A DNA stretch of 14,856 nt from Nanobdellota archaeon. GTDB lineage: Archaea > Nanobdellota > Nanobdellia > SCGC-AAA011-G17 > VGLX01. The first letter of the stretch is position 1. Each line of letters starts with the position of its first letter. A program made the translations under genes and the position numbers. Below the pieces are notes generated by a model. The model was not told the DNA's origin and searched no databases. It worked only from the letters and a program-made list of their open reading frames with translations. Shown piece after piece: positions 6,347 through 12,409 of this stretch. Location: contig JAUYDG010000123.1 in assembly GCA_030691925.1 (NCBI GenBank), positions 1-14,856 of the forward strand, given 5' to 3'.

Positions 6347-8188
6347 TCATTCTAAACCTAATCCTGTCCAGAACGGAGCGCCCTTCTCAATGCCTGTGTA
6401 TTCCTGCGAAGGCGCGTACTGCCCGACTATGTAAGTCGGCGAAGCCGTCCTGCCAAAATATGAATCCTCAATATCAGTCCACTTGGCTGTCCTGTAAATC
6501 GGCGAAGAAGCCAGATGCTTCCAGCCTCCGGTCATGGTCTGATAATACTCCTCCTTAGACTGAGCACCGCCCTCTGCTATCATAGGCTCCATATGCCCAG
6601 CCTTCTTTAAGTGCTCAACAAAATCCTTCAAAGGCGCCGAGCCCATGCCAGGCGTCAAGTGCTCATCATAATAACCGAAGTTGTCAGACAAGTGGACATG
6701 ACCTATAATCCCTTCCTCGGTAAGCTTGTCCACTTCCTTAAGCAGCCACTTGTTAAACCTCTTCTCAGTATCCTCAGGCCCCTCCCCCCTTTCAACCTGG
6801 AAAAACTTCTTCCAAGTATAAGCATGCCCGACGTCAAAAGTAGCCTTGATATGGTCACCGGCTATCTTATTAGCATCGCTGCCTGAAAATCCCCTCTCCC
6901 TAACCAAATTATCAGCCATCTTCTTCCTAGCATTGATAATCATCTCCCTAAGCTCCTCAGGGTGAGAGCCGTAACCAGTCTCAGGAAAGATGTTTTCAGG
7001 GGATATGAACAAAGGCTTCTCCAGATGCTGGGCCTTTTCCTTGTCCCACGCGTACATGGCAGCATTGGCTATGGTCTCAGAAGTCCTCTGCTTACCAATC
7101 TCTGATATCGGCTTTATCCTTTTCAGCTCCTCATTCAAAGAAGCTTCCTGCTTGCCGTAAGAAACCACGGCATCCTGATAATACTTTTTTTGGTAATCAT
7201 AATCGTCGATACTCTTGTTCAAGAATTTTATCGGGTCGTTCAAAAAATCCTTGTACTCATCAGAGCCTGGATGCGGCGCTCCCCTAAGCTGCTCCACATA
7301 TTTCATGGCGTTGTATTTTGCAGCGTCAGGGTCTTTCTTGTACAGTTCGTCAATAGAGCCCTTGACCTTGCCCAGGTAACTAAGCTCTTCGTTAATCCTC
7401 TTCATCTCATGGCCCCATCTCCTTTTTTCGAAGTCAAGCTGCTCCTTCCTCTGCTCGAGCTGGGCCTTGTAAAACTCCTGGGCCGCTATCTCATCATTAG
7501 GGTATTCTTTCTTTTCAGTCTCTTTTTTCCACTTCCTGAACTCATCAAAGTTAAGAAGCTTAAAATCAACCTCACCTTTCTCATTCAACTTTGGGTTGCC
7601 TTTTTCATCCTTCTCTACAAAAGGAAGCTTTACGTCCCTGGTTATGGCCTGTATGATGTTACCAGTGATCTCATCCACCAGGTAAACAGGCGCCCTTTTT
7701 GCCTCTTCAGGGTAAAGCTCAAACCCCTTGAACTTCTCAGCAACTATTCTTGGAAACTCGCCAGTATGGACAGTAACAGGGCCGCCTTTGGTCGTGTCAG
7801 CAGCGAAATCAACAGTCCTTTGTATCTCATGCAAAGTGTTCTGCTGCGCCTGCCTCTCAAATCCACGCTGGGAAAGCCCAGAAAGGTTACCTACGCCAAT
7901 AGTAGCGTGAGTAGTGACATTAATCTCGTTAACCTTGGCTAATTGCCTAATAGCCTCCCTCTTGTCCTTGCCGAACATCTCAGGAGTGGTAGAGCCCTGG
8001 CCTATGCTCCCCTTGCCAGTGCCAGTAAACCCTAATTCTACAGTGCTGGCGCCCATGTTGATGGCTGATTTTATGCCCTCCAGGACGTCACCTGCGCCCA
8101 TACTGATACCTATATCCTTCGGGCTAATCTCAAGGTTTGAGGCTGACTGCTTGTCCAAAGCATTCCAGTAATCAGAGTCGAAAGCCAT
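6347..8188 (-). CDS. Xylose-isomerase-like/AP-endonuclease-2 TIM-barrel protein with long helical insertion
   Basis: A 613-residue protein, about twice the usual size for this family. The N-terminal half-barrel holds GASTVELGFTGTGKG, NVTTHATIGVGN and PVTVHTGEFPR. Residues ~205-350 are a charged helical, probably coiled-coil insertion (EFYKAQLEQRKEQLDFEKRR). The barrel resumes with FDVGHAYTWKKFF (~450), GHVHLSDNFGYYDEHLTPGMG (~497-517) and MIAEGG (~536), matching the metal-ligand pattern (DVGH, HLSD, G-G, E) of sugar-phosphate isomerase/epimerase and endonuclease IV-like barrels. It is likely a metal-dependent enzyme; whether the substrate is a sugar or abasic DNA is unclear. The promoter ATTATAAA (8211-8218) lies 27 nt upstream. 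It leads an operon with the nucleotidyltransferase. Confidence 0.75.
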   Translation of the reverse strand: MAFDSDYWNALDKQSASNLEISPKDIGISMGAGDVLEGIKSAINMGASTVELGFTGTGKGSIGQGSTTPEMFGKDKREAIRQLAKVNEINVTTHATIGVGNLSGLSQRGFERQAQQNTLHEIQRTVDFAADTTKGGPVTVHTGEFPRIVAEKFKGFELYPEEAKRAPVYLVDEITGNIIQAITRDVKLPFVEKDEKGNPKLNEKGEVDFKLLNFDEFRKWKKETEKKEYPNDEIAAQEFYKAQLEQRKEQLDFEKRRWGHEMKRINEELSYLGKVKGSIDELYKKDPDAAKYNAMKYVEQLRGAPHPGSDEYKDFLNDPIKFLNKSIDDYDYQKKYYQDAVVSYGKQEASLNEELKRIKPISEIGKQRTSETIANAAMYAWDKEKAQHLEKPLFISPENIFPETGYGSHPEELREMIINARKKMADNLVRERGFSGSDANKIAGDHIKATFDVGHAYTWKKFFQVERGEGPEDTEKRFNKWLLKEVDKLTEEGIIGHVHLSDNFGYYDEHLTPGMGSAPLKDFVEHLKKAGHMEPMIAEGGAQSKEEYYQTMTGGWKHLASSPIYRTAKWTDIEDSYFGRTASPTYIVGQYAPSQEYTGIEKGAPFWTGLGLE

Positions 8189-8210
8189 GGTATTATCTTA
8201 TACGTTTTTG

Positions 8211-8218
8211 TTTATAAT
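8211..8218 (-). promoter_or_regulatory. TATA box of the TIM-barrel operon
   Basis: ATTATAAA on the minus strand is centred 27 nt before the ATG at 8188, which predicts a transcript starting at or next to the start codon (leaderless). No ribosome site precedes this ATG. Confidence 0.55.
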
Positions 8219-8295
8219 CTTTTTGTTCAAAAAACTGGCTGAACGGTTTTTTTTATCATCGGGACTGATGCTGGAAGGCAGCTGCGGTAGGAAGG

Positions 8296-8303
8296 TTTAT
8301 ATA
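8296..8303 (+). promoter_or_regulatory. TATA box of the 288-aa gene
   Basis: TTTATATA lies ~35 nt before the ATG at 8335, and AATATATTAAAC just downstream is a weaker second match. The leader would be short, without a Shine-Dalgarno site. Confidence 0.6.
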
Positions 8304-8334
8304 CTACTCATAAGTTGCGAATATATTAAACAAA

Positions 8335-9201
8335 ATGGAACCGGACCAGAAGCTGGAAAGCATCGTAAAAAACCTCAAGAATGCCCTGTCAAAGAAGCTG
8401 GAAGACTGGAACAGCCTCAAGGAAGACCTGAAAAAAAGAAAATTAGTAAACTATGAAGAATACATCAAAGAGGTAAGCGCAGACGAGGCAGGAAAGACAT
8501 TGGCAGTATTCAAGAAGCTGGAAGAGCGCTTCGGCTACGGAAGGATGTATTCAGATGAAGGAAGAACAGGAGGCTCACCAGTACAGTTCAAAAGAGTAAT
8601 GGACCTTTCCAGGACAGAAGGAAACGTATGCGCAATGCTGGACAGCATAGCAGACGCGGGCTACACGCTGAACGAATATAAAGAGGGCTGGACCACAATA
8701 AGATACGTAACCGAAAAAGACATAGCATTCTTCAAAAAACTCCTGAAAGACGACATGTACAAGAAAGCCTATGAGACCTTCAAAATCCTGAAAAGAACCA
8801 TGGGCTATAAGGAAGCATCATGCCCGTCAAACAGGCGTACAGAAATCGAAAACCTGATAGCCATAACAGAGATGGGAGGAGATGCTCTAGGCGCGATATG
8901 CCTGCTGTCAAACGAAGGGTATGAGACAGACAAAAAGACAGGCCTCACCAAAGACCACGTGGAAACAATAGGAACTATCATCAAGAGCGTGCTGCAGGAA
9001 ACCGACAGCACCCTATACCTGTACAGGAAACTGAAGCCAGAGCTGTTCAAGGAATACTTCTCCAGCATAAGCCAGGAAAACAAGAAAACAGCCGTGGAAA
9101 AGATACTAGGATCAGAATACCAGAATGAAGATATCATAAGATGGCTGGATGAGGCATATCCTGACATCGTAAGAGAGGCAGGCTTCAACCCTAAGGCTTA
9201 A
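8335..9201 (+). CDS. Helical protein of unknown function with an internal duplication
   Basis: A 288-residue, highly charged and almost entirely helical protein that I do not recognise. Two segments of ~65 residues look duplicated. The first holds VFKKLEERFGYGRM then VMDLSRTEGNVCAMLDSIADAGYTL. The second holds TFKILKRTMGYKEA then LIAITEMGGDALGAICLLSNEGYET. The pattern is a 'FKxLxxxxGY' helix, a polar loop, a 'xxxEGxxxAxxxLxxxGY' helix pair, then TEKD or TKDH. Such repeats suggest a protein-interaction or regulatory scaffold rather than an enzyme; no catalytic motif or membrane segment is seen. It has its own promoter and is transcribed divergently from the TIM-barrel operon. The ATG is the first after the TATA box. 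Confidence 0.7.
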   Translation: MEPDQKLESIVKNLKNALSKKLEDWNSLKEDLKKRKLVNYEEYIKEVSADEAGKTLAVFKKLEERFGYGRMYSDEGRTGGSPVQFKRVMDLSRTEGNVCAMLDSIADAGYTLNEYKEGWTTIRYVTEKDIAFFKKLLKDDMYKKAYETFKILKRTMGYKEASCPSNRRTEIENLIAITEMGGDALGAICLLSNEGYETDKKTGLTKDHVETIGTIIKSVLQETDSTLYLYRKLKPELFKEYFSSISQENKKTAVEKILGSEYQNEDIIRWLDEAYPDIVREAGFNPKA

Positions 9202-9220
9202 TCCTCAAAATTTTTCTTAG

Positions 9221-9238
9221 AAAAAACGGAAGGATTCC
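9221..9238 (-). terminator. Hairpin plus T-run ending the small zinc-ribbon gene
   Basis: On the minus strand, GGGAATCCTTCCG followed by six T lies just past the stop at 9244. It is a weaker relative (four-base stem, three-base loop) of the CGGAA-N4-TTCCG hairpin seen at four other sites. It also lies in the gap between two convergent genes. Confidence 0.5.
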
Positions 9239-9243
9239 CTTGA

Positions 9244-9465
9244 CTATTTCAAACCCTTTAACTTCGCATACTCAAAAGAAGATACAGGCACCTTCTTCCT
9301 CTGCTCCATGTTGCAGGTAGGGCAGTACTGGGTTATAACCCTGTAATATTTGAAGTCAAGCATCTTAGCCAATAATATTCTTCTCTCATTCTTATTTACG
9401 GGCTCTATAGCCTCTTCCCTGCGCAAAGGGGTCTTGCACTTAGGGCACAATACCGGCTGTTCCAT
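9244..9465 (-). CDS. Small two-CxxC zinc-ribbon protein
   Basis: A 73-residue protein. CPKC (residues 8-11) and CPTC (residues 48-51) are separated by a basic helical stretch (KNERRILLAKMLDFKYYRVI), giving a zinc ribbon with a long insert between knuckles. Archaeal proteins of this kind are often nucleic-acid-binding or rubredoxin/TFIIS-like adaptors; the specific role is unknown. The C-terminus is basic (RKKVPVSSFEYAKLKGLK). The TATA element TATTTAAA (9491-9498, minus) is centred 29 nt before the ATG, predicting a leaderless mRNA. Repeat core A lies directly upstream of this promoter. Confidence 0.7.
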   Translation of the reverse strand: MEQPVLCPKCKTPLRREEAIEPVNKNERRILLAKMLDFKYYRVITQYCPTCNMEQRKKVPVSSFEYAKLKGLK

Positions 9466-9490
9466 GCTTATATCTAGAGAAGTCCTAAGA

Positions 9491-9498
9491 TTTAAATA
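9491..9498 (-). promoter_or_regulatory. TATA box of the zinc-ribbon gene
   Basis: TATTTAAA on the minus strand is centred about 29 nt before the ATG at 9465. The flanking sequence is nearly symmetrical (TTTAAATATT), so the same element could fire on the plus strand into repeat core A. Confidence 0.5.
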
Positions 9499-9514
9499 TT
9501 ATGCTTCAGTCGTT

Positions 9515-9590
9515 GAGGTTCACGTCAGTTCTTATTGTAACGTTATCCGTTCCCTAAGTGGCCCGTAACTGTTATCCTAAGAAGTTCCGA
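9515..9590 (+). repeat. Intergenic structured repeat, copy A
   Basis: This copy starts at GAGGTTCACGTCAG and ends at AGAAGTTCCG. Its last part, TGTTATCCTAAGAAGTTCCG (9570-9589), is identical over 20 bases to copy B. The central CGTTCCC...GGCCCG segment corresponds to hairpin II of the other copies, though pairing is weaker here and hairpin I is poorly formed. A T-rich run (9594-9602) follows. It lies between the promoter of the zinc-ribbon gene and the 3' end of the toxin gene. Confidence 0.7.
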
Positions 9591-9605
9591 AATCTTTTTT
9601 TGTTT

Positions 9606-9974
9606 TCATCTTTTCTTATAGCCAAAAAGTTTATTGTATCTATCATGATTCATGTATTCAAGAATAAATGCTATGATTTCTGCTTCATTCCCTATCACAG
9701 TGTATAGAAGTCTCCAGTACCCTACAAGCTCTACCCGGAATATCTTGTCTGTCCCGTATCTTTGGATGACTGATTTTGAAATATATTTTCTCGGAATTAA
9801 ATCACCATACTTATAATCTGCCTTGATATTCTTTAAGGCATTGTTAATAGAATATAATAATTGCTCATAAGTCGGTTTCTTTTTTGCTCTTTTGCCTTCT
9901 AATACAAATTTTTGCAATTCTTGGTATTCTTTATATGCTTCCCTATCGAATTTTACTATTGTAGGTTTTTCCAT
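9606..9974 (-). CDS. relE: RelE/ParE-type mRNA interferase toxin
   Basis: A 122-residue protein of the archaeal RelE-like type. The C-terminal signature FRVELVGYWRLLYTV...AEIIAFILEYMNHDRYNKLFGYKKR is characteristic: a central beta sheet, basic residues for RNA contact and a basic tail. The N-terminus (MEKPTIVKFDREAYKEYQELQKFVLEG) contains the first strand and helices. RelE toxins cut mRNA in the ribosomal A site and are held inactive by a neighbouring antitoxin. The start lies one base beyond the stop codon of the winged-helix gene, in the order antitoxin then toxin, so the two form one operon. Low GC matches its partner. Cleavage activity is inferred from the family. Confidence 0.85.
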   Translation of the reverse strand: MEKPTIVKFDREAYKEYQELQKFVLEGKRAKKKPTYEQLLYSINNALKNIKADYKYGDLIPRKYISKSVIQRYGTDKIFRVELVGYWRLLYTVIGNEAEIIAFILEYMNHDRYNKLFGYKKR

Positions 9975-9975
9975 C

Positions 9976-10245
9976 TTACGTAGCTGTCATTGATTTTTTT
10001 AGCTTGGCTTTTAGCTTGTTGCTTATGTCTTCCTTATATATCCAAATGATACCTTCTTTTAGCACTGCTATCTTGCCGCTTTCTTCCAAGTATTCCAGAA
10101 TAAGGTTTAAGGTGGCTCTCATTATCTTTTTTTCTAGCCTTCTGTCTAGTTCATTCTTTGATATCGGTTGTTTTGCTTTCTTGATGACACTTTCTACACT
10201 AAGCACAGTGTCTAATCTCGGGTAATGTATCACTTCTTGCCTCAT
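9976..10245 (-). CDS. Winged-helix antitoxin partner of the RelE-type toxin
   Basis: An 89-residue protein from the ATG at 10245. YPRLDTVLSVESVIKKAKQPISKNELDRRLEKKIMRATLNLILEYLEESGKIAVLKEGIIWIYK reads as a winged helix-turn-helix; proteins of this form commonly precede RelE-like toxins in archaea. It should bind both toxin and promoter DNA. I prefer this start because GGTGGT stands four bases upstream and a TATA box plus repeated operator lie at suitable distance. The frame stays open upstream: an ATG at 10320 and a GTG at 10359 are alternatives, but the longer version would include operator repeats (as YGISPYYGISIYYGG) and part of an intergenic repeat. Confidence 0.7.
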   Translation of the reverse strand: MRQEVIHYPRLDTVLSVESVIKKAKQPISKNELDRRLEKKIMRATLNLILEYLEESGKIAVLKEGIIWIYKEDISNKLKAKLKKSMTAT

Positions 10246-10252
10246 AAGACCA

Positions 10253-10299
10253 CCATAGTATATACTTATACCATAGTATGGACTTATACCATATAAAAG
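10253..10299 (-). promoter_or_regulatory. Toxin-antitoxin promoter with tandem 18-bp operator repeats
   Basis: On the minus strand TTTTATATGG (TATA at ~10292-10298) is followed by tandem 18-bp units TATGGTATAAGTCCATAC and TATGGTATAAGTATATAC, then TATGG. Within them lies the palindrome CCATACTATGG. The units cover the predicted start site at ~10268, as expected for an autoregulated toxin-antitoxin promoter. Confidence 0.55.
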
Positions 10300-10342
10300 G
10301 CTTTCGTTTTTGAACTCCATCCTTTTGCTTAACAAGAACCTG

Positions 10343-10371
10343 TTAATAAGCTCTCGCACGAAAAAACGGAA
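10343..10371 (-). repeat. Exact 29-bp direct repeat, copy 1 (upstream of the toxin-antitoxin operon)
   Basis: Bases 10343-10371 recur exactly at 11025-11053. Read on the minus strand the unit contains half of a CGGAA hairpin, six T, then GTGCGAGAGCTTATTAA. It supplies the GTG that would be the longest possible antitoxin start. CTTATTAA is a TATA-like match 27 nt before the alternative ATG at 10320. Confidence 0.75.
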
Positions 10372-10380
10372 GATTTTCCG
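10361..10380 (-). terminator. Hairpin CGGAA-N4-TTCCG plus T-run, beside copy B
   Basis: On the minus strand CGGAA and TTCCG pair around a four-base loop (10367-10380) and run into six T (10361-10366). No annotated gene upstream on that strand would need it, since the neighbouring gene is divergent. It may end a transcript running through repeat core B or insulate the toxin-antitoxin promoter. Confidence 0.5.
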
Positions 10381-10396
10381 GATATAAAATGTTATT

Positions 10397-10470
10397 ATGG
10401 TTTACGTTAGTACTTAATGTAAGGTTGAACGTTCCCTCAGGGCTCGTAGTTGTTATCCTAAGAAGTTCCG
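10397..10470 (+). repeat. Intergenic structured repeat, copy B
   Basis: Hairpin I is ACGTTA-GTACT-TAATGT (10404-10420) with one G-T pair. Hairpin II has CGTTCCC pairing with GGGCTCG around a short loop. The 3' part is identical to copy A over 20 bases. The 5' part, with the adjoining hairpin/T-run back to 10361, matches copy E at all but about three positions over ~55 bases. It lies between the divergent toxin-antitoxin operon and phosphatase gene. Confidence 0.8.
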
Positions 10471-10496
10471 GATTTGCTTCAGCCCGTATGAGTAAG

Positions 10497-10506
10497 ATTT
10501 AAATTA
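10497..10506 (+). promoter_or_regulatory. TATA box of the phosphatase gene
   Basis: ATTTAAATTA is centred 27 nt before the ATG at 10528, predicting a leaderless transcript. It is near-symmetrical and could also drive a minus-strand transcript through repeat core B, ending at the hairpin/T-run at 10361-10380. Confidence 0.5.
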
Positions 10507-10527
10507 AGCAGGCAACTCCTAATAAGC

Positions 10528-10833
10528 ATGAGATTATTGTTCATATGCAACCAGAACCGGCACAGGAGCAAGACTGCTGAAGAGCTGTTCAAAGACAAGT
10601 TCGAAACCAGGTCAGCAGGCCTGTACAACGAAAAGCCTGTAACAAAAAAACAGCTGGAATGGGCTGATACAGTCGTTGTCATGGAAGATGAGCAAAGAAG
10701 CGAGATAGCAAAAAGGTTTCCAGAAGTTTACATAAAAAAGCGCATAATCTCCCTCAGCATACCTGACATTTATTCCTATAACCAGCCAGAGCTTATAAAA
10801 GTTTTAATGCATAAGATGAAAGAACTATCCTAG
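10528..10833 (+). CDS. Predicted low-molecular-weight Cys-phosphatase (COG4551-like)
   Basis: A 101-residue protein. The N-terminal LLFICNQNRHRSKTAEELF carries the C(X)5R phosphate loop, with C7 as nucleophile and R13 as phosphate-binding residue. Matching family landmarks are TRSAG, 'EWADTVVVMEDEQ' and 'SIPDIYSYNQPELI', the last perhaps supplying the general acid Asp. This corresponds to the short predicted protein-tyrosine-phosphatase family seen in archaea and bacteria. At ~100 residues it is shorter than classical LMW-PTPs (~150), which is usual for this subfamily. Substrate is unknown; it may act on a phosphoprotein or a small phospho-compound. It has its own promoter, and its 3' end overlaps the convergent 58-residue gene by nine bases. 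Confidence 0.8.
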   Translation: MRLLFICNQNRHRSKTAEELFKDKFETRSAGLYNEKPVTKKQLEWADTVVVMEDEQRSEIAKRFPEVYIKKRIISLSIPDIYSYNQPELIKVLMHKMKELS

Positions 10834-11001
10834 CCATTCTTCGAACTGTCTCTTAGCCTCTTCTTTTGTCTTGAAAACCTTAGTCTCCGCTACTGACATG
10901 CTGGGCAGCCTTCTGGTGACCTTAAACTTCTTCCCTTCTTTACTTTGGAACTCTGTTATACTAACTTCCCATCCCTTTGTGAAATGTTTCTTAGTTTCCA
11001 T
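10825..11001 (-). CDS. 58-residue protein of unknown function
   Basis: Found by reading the minus strand: ATG at 11001, stop at 10825. It starts METKKHFTKGWEVSITEFQS and ends KTKEEAKRQFEEWLG. It is small, basic and probably an alpha/beta single domain, with two predicted strands (WEVSITEF, KKFKVTRRL) and a C-terminal helix (KEEAKRQFEEWL). The layout resembles small DUF-type or dsRBD-like mini-domains, but I recognise no family. CTTATTAA (11025-11032, minus), part of the 29-bp repeat, lies 28 nt before the ATG and is the best promoter match; ATTTAAAT at 11010-11017 is too near the ATG unless translation starts later. It overlaps the phosphatase stop by nine bases. Confidence 0.6.
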   Translation of the reverse strand: METKKHFTKGWEVSITEFQSKEGKKFKVTRRLPSMSVAETKVFKTKEEAKRQFEEWLG

Positions 11002-11024
11002 ACAAGAACATTTAAATTCCGGTC

Positions 11025-11053
11025 TTAATAAGCTCTCGCACGAAAAAACGGAA
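11025..11053 (-). repeat. Exact 29-bp direct repeat, copy 2 (upstream of the 58-aa gene)
   Basis: Identical to 10343-10371. Beyond the exact match both copies reach GTTCTTGT on the minus strand, after 3 bases in copy 1 and 15 bases in copy 2. This copy has no structured core next to it, so the hairpin/T-run unit can occur apart from the core. Confidence 0.75.
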
Positions 11054-11063
11054 AGATTTCCGG
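11043..11063 (-). terminator. Terminator of the M14 peptidase operon (CGGAA-N4-TTCCG plus T-run)
   Basis: About 40 nt past the stop at 11102 the minus strand reads CGGAAATCTTTCCG (six-base stem possible) followed by six T. It is correctly oriented to end the two-gene operon and directly precedes the promoter of the 58-residue gene. Confidence 0.6.
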
Positions 11064-11101
11064 ACTCTTGCCAAAAACTAAAACACGAAGAATATCCTGG
11101 C

Positions 11102-11920
11102 TTAGAGGCTTCGCTTCCTCGTTTTCAGCCTTGACAGCGTCCTTAATCCTGCAAGGTCGACGCTCGCATGAGCCTGCATCCTCTTGTCTAACAGCTCCTC
11201 GCCCATGCACTGGCCCATGTTTTCCACTATAAGCGAGAACATCTTTTTCGGAGCCGTGTAGTTTATAAGCTGCCCTGACCGTGCTGCCTCACCAGTATGC
11301 CTGTTCGTGTAAGGGTAAAAGAAATCGCCAATCGGCAGGCTATGCTTCTCCAGCTCCTTGTACAGCTCTTTAAAGAAAGAATCCCTTATCCTGCTCATCC
11401 TAACAGAACCAGGATCTTCCAGGAAATAAAGCGGATCATCCATGCACTCATGATGGTCAAAGACTATCGTCCGACAGTCCTGCTCATCTATCACAGACTT
11501 TATCGCCTTAGTCTCCGCCTGTGAGAGCTCGTACCAGTCCCTGTTAAGGTCCATGCCATGGCTGTTATGCCTGTTATTATACTTTAACCCGTCAGGGTTA
11601 GCAGGCGCTACGACTGAGTACCTTGTATCCTTCGGCATGCCTTTTTCTATAAGCTCGTTAAGGCTTTTGTACCAGAACTGGGCTGAGCTGCGCTCATTGC
11701 CATGAAGCCCGCAGACAGACACAAGCCTGTTGCCACCTTCGCCATAGCTGAGATGGTATATGCGCTTTCCGCTGATTAGGGGGTAGGATTTCACTGAGAC
11801 GCCTTCAAAAGCCTCGTACTTCAGGATAAGGTCTTCTAGCCCGTAATAGTCGAGAACTTTTTTCACGTCCGGCAGATTCCCAGGCTTCTTGTCCTTAAGA
11901 GCGGTTTCCATAATAATCAA
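11102..11920 (-). CDS. M14-family zinc peptidase / succinylglutamate desuccinylase-like hydrolase
   Basis: A 272-residue protein. Zinc-ligand and catalytic landmarks of the M14 carboxypeptidase/aspartoacylase clan are present in order: H73-G-N-E76 (GLHGNE), N108-P-D-G, the NRD motif at 126-128 (MDLNRDW), H156 or H157 (FDHHE) as third ligand, and E233 (SLIVENMGQ) as catalytic glutamate. It should cleave a C-terminal or amide bond of a small substrate or peptide in the cytoplasm; no signal peptide is seen. Two starts are possible: TTG at 11920, seven bases after GGGAG and overlapping the upstream TGA, or ATG at 11911. The upstream gene encodes a membrane protein and forms an operon with it. A hairpin/T-run terminator follows. 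Confidence 0.8.
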   Translation of the reverse strand: MIIMETALKDKKPGNLPDVKKVLDYYGLEDLILKYEAFEGVSVKSYPLISGKRIYHLSYGEGGNRLVSVCGLHGNERSSAQFWYKSLNELIEKGMPKDTRYSVVAPANPDGLKYNNRHNSHGMDLNRDWYELSQAETKAIKSVIDEQDCRTIVFDHHECMDDPLYFLEDPGSVRMSRIRDSFFKELYKELEKHSLPIGDFFYPYTNRHTGEAARSGQLINYTAPKKMFSLIVENMGQCMGEELLDKRMQAHASVDLAGLRTLSRLKTRKRSL

Positions 11921-12159
11921 GGCTTATCTCCCAGCCTCTTTTCCAAATCGCTAAGATCCTTGTACGCCTTGGCCATGCACCTGTGCCTGTAGTATATCGA
12001 CGCAGCGCCTATGGTCAGGCCCCCGATAATCTTTTCGACGCCATAATCCCCGTCGCTCATCATCTCTGAGACTCCAGTGCCTGCGATAAAGCCGCCTGCT
12101 ATGTTTGTCCAAAAAGCGAGCTTATACTTTATCCCCAAATCCATTTTTCCCAAATCCAT
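11917..12159 (-). CDS. Small two-segment membrane protein, operon leader of the M14 gene
   Basis: An 80-residue protein with two hydrophobic segments (YKLAFWTNIAGGFIAGTGV, ~12-31, and VEKIIGGLTIGAASIYY, ~41-57) joined by an acidic loop (SEMMSDGDYG) and followed by a basic-acidic tail. Both ends are probably cytoplasmic. No family is recognised. The start region is duplicated: ATGGATTTGGG occurs twice, 15 bases apart and in frame, so there are two possible starts; GGGGGAG lies nine bases before the first. The TATA element TTTATATA (12199-12206, minus) is ~43 nt upstream. The overlap with the M14 gene suggests the pair acts together at or near the membrane. Confidence 0.65.
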   Translation of the reverse strand: MDLGKMDLGIKYKLAFWTNIAGGFIAGTGVSEMMSDGDYGVEKIIGGLTIGAASIYYRHRCMAKAYKDLSDLEKRLGDKP

Positions 12160-12198
12160 TTTTTACATCTCCCCCGATTACCACTTTTTTTACCAGCG

Positions 12199-12206
12199 TA
12201 TATAAA
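12199..12206 (-). promoter_or_regulatory. TATA box of the membrane protein-M14 operon
   Basis: TTTATATA on the minus strand, ~43 nt before the ATG at 12159, leaves room for a short leader with the GGGGGAG ribosome site. On the plus strand the same bases (TATATAAA) could serve repeat copy C. Confidence 0.6.
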
Positions 12207-12212
12207 CCTTTT

Positions 12213-12320
12213 GCTTAAGAAAATCCACGGTAATGCGAAACAGCTTTTTTTGGAGGTTCACGTTAGTTCTAATCGTAAGGGTGGATGTTCCCACAGGAGC
12301 ACGTATGTGTTGTCGTAAAG
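12213..12320 (+). repeat. Intergenic structured repeat, copy C (long form)
   Basis: Begins GCTTAAG, then a conserved GGTAATGCGAAACAGC segment and T-run shared with copy D, then the core GAGGTTCACGTTAG. Hairpin I is ACG-TTA-GTTC-TAA-(T)-CGT (12260-12276). Hairpin II is ATGTTCCC pairing with GGAGCACGT. It fills most of the 352-base gap between the divergent membrane-protein and Fic genes, with a hairpin/T-run at 12363 and the left Fic-flanking repeat after it. Confidence 0.8.
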
Positions 12321-12362
12321 GAATAGAATATTTAACTGAAGAAATGATATTCAAATATTCAT

Positions 12363-12384
12363 CCGGAAATTCTTCCGTTTTTTT
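12363..12384 (+). terminator. Hairpin CGGAA-N4-TTCCG plus T-run in plus orientation
   Basis: CGGAA-ATTC-TTCCG (12364-12377) is followed by seven T. This is the only one of these hairpins pointing along the plus strand. It could end a plus-strand RNA begun at 12199-12206 that spans copy C, about 150 nt long. Confidence 0.5.
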
Positions 12385-12409
12385 CAGGCAAATGTTATAA
12401 AGAACATCA

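Noticed and set aside
5575..8171. Plus-strand frames opposite the nucleotidyltransferase and TIM-barrel genes
   Set aside because: They are antisense shadows with no motifs; both minus-strand genes have clear family signatures.
10246..10359. Longer antitoxin starting at GTG 10359 or ATG 10320
   Set aside because: The GTG lies in an exact 29-bp intergenic repeat, and the extension would translate operator-like tandem repeats; neither start has a spaced ribosome site. Not fully excluded, since CTTATTAA lies 27 nt before the ATG at 10320.
12348..12404. 18-residue frame running through the hairpin/T-run after copy C
   Set aside because: It translates the hairpin and T-run; a regulatory or RNA reading explains the sequence better.
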